This document shows positions 31,288 through 36,285 of a stretch of 36,285 nt of DNA, one piece after another. The stretch is taken from assembly GCA_964442965.1 (NCBI GenBank), contig CAYUBE010000006.1:1-36285 (forward strand), given 5' to 3'. The stretch's first letter is position 1. The number at the start of each line of letters is the position of its first letter. The notes below the pieces were generated by a model that had not been told where the DNA came from, made no database searches, and saw only the letters and a list, made by a program, of their open reading frames with translations. The position numbers and the translations under genes are program-made. This DNA comes from CAJAQL01 sp964442965. Lineage in GTDB: Bacteria > Patescibacteriota > Minisyncoccia > UBA6257 > 2-01-FULL-56-20.

Positions 31288-31638
31288 ATGTTCAGATTCG
31301 AAGGTTTAGAGGTCTGGCAGTTGGCAATTGCTTATGGCAAGTGTTGCTACGGTATAGCCAGCGTCTTCCCGAAATGTGAAAATTATGGCTTGAGTGATCA
31401 GTTGCGAAGAGCTGCTGTTTCCGTTTCCAACAACATTGCAGAGGGTTCCGCCGGTTCAACAGCAAATTTTAAAAAGTACATTATCATGGCTATAGGATCG
31501 GTTTTTGAAACAGTAAGCATTTTTCGTATTGCCTTTGGGGTGGAGTATGTTTCATTTCAAACCAGGGAGGACGCATATGAGGAGGCTGAGAAATTGGTGA
31601 GAAAGTTAAGAAATTTTTCAAAATCTTTAAGCGCCTAG
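31288..31638 (+). CDS. S23-type four-helix bundle protein
   Basis: The 116-residue protein matches the family first found in 23S rRNA intervening sequences. It starts FEGLEVWQLAIAYGKCCYGIA and has the motif GLSDQLRRAAVSVSNNIAEGSA (R-A-x-S-x-x-x-N-I-A-E-G), then a long final helix. Members form pentameric four-helix bundles; the group is related to Avd proteins of DGRs. It has been placed between rpmF and nusB. Its last codons start another 7-bp repeat block. Function is unknown. Confidence 0.88.
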   Translation: MFRFEGLEVWQLAIAYGKCCYGIASVFPKCENYGLSDQLRRAAVSVSNNIAEGSAGSTANFKKYIIMAIGSVFETVSIFRIAFGVEYVSFQTREDAYEEAEKLVRKLRNFSKSLSA

Positions 31639-31658
31639 CAACTTGCGATAAGCGATCA
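31631..31658 (+). repeat. 7-bp-period repeats before nusB
   Basis: GCGCCTA, GCAACTT, GCGATAA, GCGATCA (31631-31658): four units starting GC, beginning in the final codons of the S23-type gene. Confidence 0.6.
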
Positions 31659-31671
31659 GCTCTTTATCATT

Positions 31672-32163
31672 ATGGCAACACGGCATCTTATAAGGACGGT
31701 CATCTTGCAAACACTCTACGAGTGGGATTTTTATAAGCACGAGAAGGATATTACCGCGATTCTCGAAAGAAATCTTGAGGAATTTGCGCCCGGCATCGAT
31801 GAGCCGGATTTTGCGTGGCGGATTTTGAAAGGGATCGCCGAACATCTTACGGCGATAGACGATATCTTGAAAAAAGCCGCTCCTGATTGGCCGGTCGAAA
31901 AGATCGCCGTCATCGATCGTAACATTCTGCGCATCGGCCTTTATGAACTTTTGTTTGCCGACCATAACGAGGTGCCGCCGCGCGTCGCGATCAATGAGGC
32001 GATCGAACTCGCGAAAAACTACGGCGGCCCGAATACGTCGCGTTTCGTGAACGGGGTTCTCGGAACGATCTACCGTGAAATGGGTGACCTGGAAGGAAAA
32101 GATACGAAAGAAAAAATAAACGATCACGCTGCGCCCGAGAGCGAGCATACTGAGAAATCATGA
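31672..32163 (+). CDS. nusB: Transcription antitermination factor NusB
   Basis: The 163-residue helical protein binds boxA RNA with S10 in rRNA antitermination. It starts TRHLIRTVILQTLYEWDFYKHE and has the conserved VEKIAVIDRNILRIGLYELLFADHNEVPPRVAINEAIELAKNYGGPNTSRFVNGVLGTIYRE, matching the NusB core (P-x-x-VAINEAVELAKxFG-x-x-xSxxFVNGVLG). A charged tail of about 25 residues is extra. It overlaps rnc by ATGA, so the two are coupled; rnc processes rRNA, so the pairing makes sense. Confidence 0.95.
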   Translation: MATRHLIRTVILQTLYEWDFYKHEKDITAILERNLEEFAPGIDEPDFAWRILKGIAEHLTAIDDILKKAAPDWPVEKIAVIDRNILRIGLYELLFADHNEVPPRVAINEAIELAKNYGGPNTSRFVNGVLGTIYREMGDLEGKDTKEKINDHAAPESEHTEKS

Positions 32164-32846
32164 ACCCGGAAGACTACGGCCGGAAGATCGGCGTTACCTT
32201 TAAGAATAAAGACCTCATCATCGAGGCACTGACGCACCGTTCTTACCTGAACGAATACCCGAAGTGGCACTTGCCGCATAATGAGCGGCTCGAATATCTT
32301 GGCGATGCCGTGCTCGAGCTTATCGTAACCGATGCATTGTTCCGAAAATTCCCGAACCAGCCGGAGGGCCAGCTCACCGTGCTTCGCGCAGCACTCGTAA
32401 ATTATCAGATTCTCGCACGGGTTGCAGAAAATATCGACCTTGAGGATTTTGTTCTCATGTCTCGCGGCGAGCGGAAGGACACCGGCCGTGCGCGGGAAGT
32501 GATCCTCGCGAACGCGATCGAGGCGGTAATCGGCGCCATTTATCTCGATCAGGGTTTCGAAAAGACGCGCGTGTTCGTTGAAAAGTTTGTACTTATTCAT
32601 CTTGACGAGGTGTTGAAAACGAAGAGCTACAAAGATGCAAAAAGCGAACTTCAGGAGGTTATTCAGGAAAAACTCAAAGTAACGCCGACCTATGCGGTGC
32701 GGGGTGAATCCGGCCCGGCGCATGAACGCCGCTTCACGATGGGCGTCTATTTCGGCGGTCAGCTGATCGCGGAGGGTGAAGGACTTTCAAAACAGGACGC
32801 CGAGATCGAGGCCGCCAAGAACGCGCTCAGGAAATACGGGAAATAA
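32160..32846 (+). CDS. rnc: Ribonuclease III
   Basis: RNase III cuts double-stranded rRNA and mRNA precursors. The 228-residue protein has the catalytic signature NERLEYLGDAVLEL (41-54; E45 and D49 are key acidic residues). The second acidic cluster is in ANAIEAVIGAIYLDQG. A C-terminal dsRBD (about 158-228) contains KSELQEVIQEKLKVTPTYAV and SKQDAEIEAAKNALRKYGK. It is coupled to nusB. The many long perfect hairpins in this window are potential substrates. Confidence 0.96.
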   Translation: MNPEDYGRKIGVTFKNKDLIIEALTHRSYLNEYPKWHLPHNERLEYLGDAVLELIVTDALFRKFPNQPEGQLTVLRAALVNYQILARVAENIDLEDFVLMSRGERKDTGRAREVILANAIEAVIGAIYLDQGFEKTRVFVEKFVLIHLDEVLKTKSYKDAKSELQEVIQEKLKVTPTYAVRGESGPAHERRFTMGVYFGGQLIAEGEGLSKQDAEIEAAKNALRKYGK

Positions 32847-32855
32847 TTCCGCGTC

Positions 32856-33437
32856 ATGAAAAAAGAGGAAAAAATTCTTTTAATCGGGGCGAGCTTTTGG
32901 TATTTAGGAGAGGGATTATTCGGTCCATTATTTGCCGTATTTGCCGGCAGGATTGGCGGGAATATTTTAGACATATCATGGGCATGGGCCATTTTTCTTT
33001 TAGTGACCGGGATACTCGAGATTTTCGTAGGCAGAATCTCCGACAAAATAGGTCACGCGAAGCTCATGGTTATCGGGTACGCCCTCAATGCACTCTTTAC
33101 ATTCTGCTATTTATTTATTCACACTCCGATGGAGCTCTTTTTTGTGGAGGGAGGACTGGGAATTGCACTGGCGCTTGCCAATCCGACATGGGACGCTCTC
33201 TATGCGAAATTCGAGGATCGCCGTCACGCGGGTTTTATCTGGGGGATCGAACAGGGAACGCAAGAGATAATAACCGGTACTTCCGTTCTTATCGGCGGGG
33301 TGATCGTGAATTTCTTTTCATTCACGGTTCTTTTCGTTATCATGGGGATTGTGCAGACGATAGGAACCATCTACCAGGCGAGAATACTTTATCCACAACC
33401 AGCTTCGCAAGAAATATCAGCACATCACAAAACCTGA
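32856..33437 (+). CDS. MFS-like half transporter (six TM)
   Basis: The 193-residue protein has six hydrophobic helices and an MFS motif A-like loop between helices 2 and 3 (GRISDKIGHAKLM). That is half the length of a standard 12-helix MFS transporter. The ends look intact (good ATG, polar C-terminus), so it may be a genuine six-helix unit working as a dimer, or the N-terminal half of a shortened gene. It lies between rnc and smc with 9 and 15 nt gaps. The substrate is unknown. Confidence 0.75.
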   Translation: MKKEEKILLIGASFWYLGEGLFGPLFAVFAGRIGGNILDISWAWAIFLLVTGILEIFVGRISDKIGHAKLMVIGYALNALFTFCYLFIHTPMELFFVEGGLGIALALANPTWDALYAKFEDRRHAGFIWGIEQGTQEIITGTSVLIGGVIVNFFSFTVLFVIMGIVQTIGTIYQARILYPQPASQEISAHHKT

Positions 33438-33452
33438 TCCTTTTTGATTCTC

Positions 33453-35654
33453 ATGTCTCATTTTTTGAAAAAACTCGAACTGAATGGTTTTAAATCTTTC
33501 GCCAATAAGACGGTTTTGGAATTTCCGGCGGGCATCGTCGCCATCGTGGGACCGAACGGTTCCGGAAAATCGAATGTGGTCGATGCCATTCGTTGGCTCT
33601 TGGGCGAGCGTGAAGCCAAAAATCTCCGCGGCAGCAAGGTAGAAGATCTGATCTTTGCCGGAACGCAGAAACGGGCACGGGTCGGCATGGCGAGCGCCAG
33701 CCTACACTTCGAAAATAAAGGGAAATTTTTCCCCGTTGATTTTGAAGAAGTAACGGTTACGCGTCAGATATCGCGCGGCGGTGAAAGTAAATATTTTTTG
33801 AATAAATCCGAAATTCTTCTTCGCGACCTCATTGATTTTTTCGCAAAGGCGCGCCTCGGATCCAAGGGACTCATCATCATCGGTCAGGGCGATAGCGATA
33901 TCTTTATCCGTTCGACACCGATGGAACGCCGCGAGATGATAGAAGAAATATTAGGACTTCGCGAGTATCAGATAAAAAAAGCGGATGCTGAACGTAGGTT
34001 GCGGAACAGCCGCATTAATCTCGATAAGACAAAAGCTCTCATTGAGGAAATTCTGCCGCATTTGCGGTCGCTCAAGCGCCAGACGGGACGCTGGGAACGC
34101 CGTGGCGAGCTTGCAGAGGAATTGCGTAATCTAGAAAACGATTTTTTTGGTTCTCAATTCAGGGACATTGCGGAGCATGCGGAGATTGCTCACGAAAAAG
34201 TCGCAGAGAATAAAAAACGGCGCGATGCCCTCGAGACCGCCCTGCGTGTAGCAGAAAAACGCCAGGCGGAGATTGAAGCAAGCCAGCCGGAAGAGAAGAA
34301 GGAACTTAGCAAGGTGAAGGAAGACATCCGTGCCTTGATAGAACGGCGAAACGTGATTCAGAAGGATCTTGGCCGGTTAGAGGCGCAAATGGAAATGGCG
34401 GCCGCGCCGAAGGCGCGCGGGGGATACTCGGCAGACAAGCTGCTGGAACTTGTGAGAAAAATGAAGATCGAACTCTCTCGTGCCCTTGAAGAGGATATTC
34501 GCGAACTGCATGCGACCGTTCAGGGTATTCTTGAAGAAATTGATACGACGCTCGGTGAAAAAGAGGAATCTCCTTCGGAAATTCCTACGGGCTTGCGGAA
34601 TGAATTTGAGAAAGTTACCAAGGATTTCAGAACGCTTGACGCGGAAATTTCCGCGCTTCGGGAAAAGGAGCAGATGTTCGAGAAGGGACAAGAAGGATTT
34701 TATCAAATGTTCAAGGCGGCGGTCGCCGAGGTACAGACCGCAAAAAATAAGATCGGGGAGTGGGAAAACCGGAATCGTGAATTGATTTTGGAAAAAGAAC
34801 GTCTCGACCTGCATCGTGAGGAAATTTTGCGTCAGATCGATCAGGCAGGCCGCCGCCCGGAGGAGTTCGCATCGGCGAATGCCGATGCGTCCTTCGTAGC
34901 CTTGGCGAAAAAGGATAATGGCCACGAGCCGTTGGTGGATATGGAGCGGCGAATGTTCCGTTTGCGCGGCGATCTCGCGTCGATCGGCGAGGTAGATGAG
35001 GCGCTCATGAAAGAAGCGAAAGATACTGAATCGCGTTACGGATATCTTGCGAAGGAATCGGAAGATCTCGAAGCGGCGGTCCGTGACCTCACGAGGCTCA
35101 TGCAGGAGCTGACGGAAAAAATAAAAAAAGAATTTGAGGGGTCGCTCGAAAAGATAAATAAGGAATTCGAAAAATTCTTTACCGTGATGTTTGGCGGGGG
35201 AAGTGCAAAGCTGAAGATCGCTAAGCGCTTAGCGCTAAGCGCCGAGCGTGATGAAGAAGCATCGCGTACCGAAGTGACGAACGGCGACAACACGGAGGAA
35301 AACTTCGGTGAAGATCCCGGTGGCATCGAGATTGATGTGAGGTTGCCGCGGAAGAAGATAACGTCGCTTGACGTGCTTTCGGGCGGCGAGCGGAGCTTGG
35401 TCGGTATCGCTGCGGTCTTTGCCATGATTTCCGTCAGTCCACCGCCATTCCTCGTGCTTGACGAAGTCGACGCGCCGCTCGATGAACGGAACGCCAAGCG
35501 CTTTGCCGAAATGCTCAAGGAATTCTCGAAGCATACCCAGTTTATCGTGATCACCCATAACCGCGCGACGATGGAGTCCGCCGATGTGCTCTATGGCGTA
35601 ACACTCGACGAAGACGGAACATCGAAAATAGTATCCTTAAGATTCGAAGGATAA
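33453..35654 (+). CDS. smc: SMC-like chromosome condensation ATPase, short and apparently hingeless
   Basis: The 733-residue protein has a normal SMC head. N-terminal part: LKKLELNGFKSFANKTV and Walker A GPNGSGKSN (33-41), then GLIIIGQGDSDIF (Q-loop region). C-terminal part: signature LSGGERSLVGIAA near 642 and Walker B FLVLDEVDAPLD near 667. Standard SMC is about 1150-1200 residues with a 150-residue hinge in the middle. Here the middle (about 200-560) is only coiled coil, with breaks at AAAPKARGGYSADKL and GEKEESPSEIP and no hinge glycine motif. ScpA and ScpB are encoded in the same window. An upstream in-frame TTG (33444) is rejected in favour of ATG 33453. Confidence 0.9.
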   Translation: MSHFLKKLELNGFKSFANKTVLEFPAGIVAIVGPNGSGKSNVVDAIRWLLGEREAKNLRGSKVEDLIFAGTQKRARVGMASASLHFENKGKFFPVDFEEVTVTRQISRGGESKYFLNKSEILLRDLIDFFAKARLGSKGLIIIGQGDSDIFIRSTPMERREMIEEILGLREYQIKKADAERRLRNSRINLDKTKALIEEILPHLRSLKRQTGRWERRGELAEELRNLENDFFGSQFRDIAEHAEIAHEKVAENKKRRDALETALRVAEKRQAEIEASQPEEKKELSKVKEDIRALIERRNVIQKDLGRLEAQMEMAAAPKARGGYSADKLLELVRKMKIELSRALEEDIRELHATVQGILEEIDTTLGEKEESPSEIPTGLRNEFEKVTKDFRTLDAEISALREKEQMFEKGQEGFYQMFKAAVAEVQTAKNKIGEWENRNRELILEKERLDLHREEILRQIDQAGRRPEEFASANADASFVALAKKDNGHEPLVDMERRMFRLRGDLASIGEVDEALMKEAKDTESRYGYLAKESEDLEAAVRDLTRLMQELTEKIKKEFEGSLEKINKEFEKFFTVMFGGGSAKLKIAKRLALSAERDEEASRTEVTNGDNTEENFGEDPGGIEIDVRLPRKKITSLDVLSGGERSLVGIAAVFAMISVSPPPFLVLDEVDAPLDERNAKRFAEMLKEFSKHTQFIVITHNRATMESADVLYGVTLDEDGTSKIVSLRFEG
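35219..35246 (+). repeat. 7-bp-period repeats inside smc
   Basis: CGCTAAG, CGCTTAG, CGCTAAG, CGCCGAG encode about residues 589-598 (AKRLALSAER) just before the acidic loop of the C-terminal head. The middle is an 18-bp perfect palindrome. Confidence 0.75.
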
Positions 35655-35780
35655 TCATCTCTTTATTCTCATGTTCCTCGGAATATGAGAACAAAGGGAA
35701 ATCTTGTTTTTGTATCAACTTTCACTTACTATTTCCCTGTGAGGGTCCCGCAACTGCGTTGCGTGTGCCCTCGCTTATCG

Positions 35781-35820
35781 GAAATGAGCAAATGAGATTT
35801 GTTCATTGTCTCCTCATTTC
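35781..35820 (+). other. Hairpin directly upstream of tRNA-Ala
   Basis: GAAATGAG (35781-35788) pairs with CTCATTTC (35813-35820), with CAAAT/ATTTG inside. Its last base touches the tRNA 5' end. The rest of the gap 35655-35780 has a weak TTCTCAT/ATGAGAA hairpin and GCAAC-TGC-GTTGC. Confidence 0.6.
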
Positions 35821-35894
35821 GGGCCTGTAGTAAAACGGTATTACGCGGCATTCGCATTGCCGAGGTCGGGGTCCAATTCCCCGCAGGTCCACCA
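35821..35894 (+). tRNA. tRNA-Ala (anticodon CGC), CCA encoded
   Basis: Acceptor GGGCCTG/CAGGTCC contains a G3-U70 wobble, the Ala identity mark. D-arm GTAA...TTAC, anticodon stem CGGCA/TGCCG with loop TTCGCAT (anticodon CGC), T-stem CGGGG/CCCCG. The T-loop is TCCAATT, with C at position 55. Discriminator A and CCA are encoded. A T-run follows at about 35904. Confidence 0.92.
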
Positions 35895-35936
35895 AGGAAA
35901 AGTATTTTTTTTCGGTTGGACGCATTCGCATTGCAC

Positions 35937-36233
35937 GGACCTATCCCGCGTTATCTTCTGCCCGCGATTCTCTCCGTTTCAGCAAGGCCAAGGCGCGACG
36001 GCGAAGGAATACCTCAATGGTATTTCGAGAAGGAGCAACGTAGGAGCTGCTGAAACGGAGAGAATCCCTTCGGGTTGCGGTTATTCTGCGGGAGCACTTC
36101 GTTGCTCCTCGGAGCCGTAGCTCGGCTACTGTCTTCTCGTCGCGCCTAGTGCTCCCGCAGAATAACCGCGCAATGCGGCTTGAAGATAACGCGGGATAGG
36201 TCCCTGGCGGGAGTCCGATTCTCCCTGGGTCCA
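35937..36233 (+). ncRNA. Highly structured tRNA-like-ended element with kissing loops
   Basis: Perfect stems: P1 35937-35958 with 36182-36203 (22 bp), S1 35966-35984 with 36048-36066 (19 bp) and S2 36077-36098 with 36148-36169 (22 bp). The loops of S1 and S2 share two 10-bp complements: 35991-36000 with 36138-36147 and 36031-36040 with 36100-36109. Small hairpins lie at 36006-36026 and 36113-36127. At the 3' end a T-arm GGGAG-TCCGATT-CTCCC (36209-36225) leads into TGGGTCC (36226-36232), which can pair with GGACCTA at 35937-35943 as an acceptor stem. It matches no RNA family I know. Whether it is transcribed is not shown. Confidence 0.7.
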
Positions 36234-36285
36234 CATTTCAGAACTTACAAAATTTTCATCGCGGGCGCTTCGCGTCCTCTCCTGC

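Noticed and set aside
35937..36233. tmRNA, RNase P RNA, SRP RNA or group I intron identity for the structured element
   Set aside because: The tmRNA 5' and 3' signatures, the RNase P conserved core, the SRP GGAA loop and group I core sequences were not found. Only the acceptor/T-arm layout recalls tmRNA.

Overview
The window looks like a chromosomal piece from a Patescibacteria (Candidate Phyla Radiation) bacterium, most likely a Parcubacteria-type lineage. This is inferred from gene style, not from a marker tree. The hints are compact operons with ATGA overlaps, start codons placed 6-9 nt after a -10 box with no Shine-Dalgarno, a 733-residue SMC that seems to lack a hinge, a short DnaX, and a diversity-generating retroelement (DGR) of the kind common in this group.

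Layout. 1-1080: end of a LamG surface protein and a heptad coiled-coil protein. 1070-3239 (minus): dnaX, a membrane-anchored hypothetical protein and a DedA protein. 3378-7016 (plus): scpA, scpB, a D,D-carboxypeptidase and mraY (chromosome condensation plus cell wall). 7090-8751 (minus): PhoH/PIN ATPase and tRNA-Val. 8900-10625: ftsE-ftsX. 10806-13599: a two-component pair. 13712-17162: radC, a prepilin-like protein and ligA. 17218-22162 is accessory: tRNA-Asp, a serine-recombinase remnant joined to an Avd remnant, a DGR target and its reverse transcriptase, then an IMPase-like enzyme, YbjQ and small membrane proteins. 22370-22800: three degenerate tRNA-like repeats and a real tRNA-Lys. 22818-27863: Ig-like surface protein, FAD dehydrogenase, PAP2 phosphatase, TrxB, HicBA and a small membrane protein. 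27917-30102: CIRCE-controlled groES-groEL. 30243-31043: an accessory hypothetical gene and a large hairpin. 31099-35654: rpmF, an S23-type four-helix protein, nusB, rnc, an MFS-like half transporter and smc. 35655-36285: tRNA-Ala and a very highly structured non-coding element.

Most interesting points. (1) The 297-nt element at 35937-36233 has three perfect stems of 22, 19 and 22 bp, two 10-bp loop-loop complementarities, and a tRNA-like acceptor plus T-arm shell. (2) The DGR locus has an A-depleted variable region, a post-VR hairpin and a broken avd fused to a broken recombinase. (3) Arrays with a 7-bp period but different sequences recur at eight places, in intergenic gaps and in-frame in ligA, smc and an FAD enzyme. 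(4) A tRNA-Lys-like repeat array carries hairpins at the anticodon position. (5) SMC appears hingeless although scpA and scpB are present. All of this was read by eye, with no database search, folding or alignment run.
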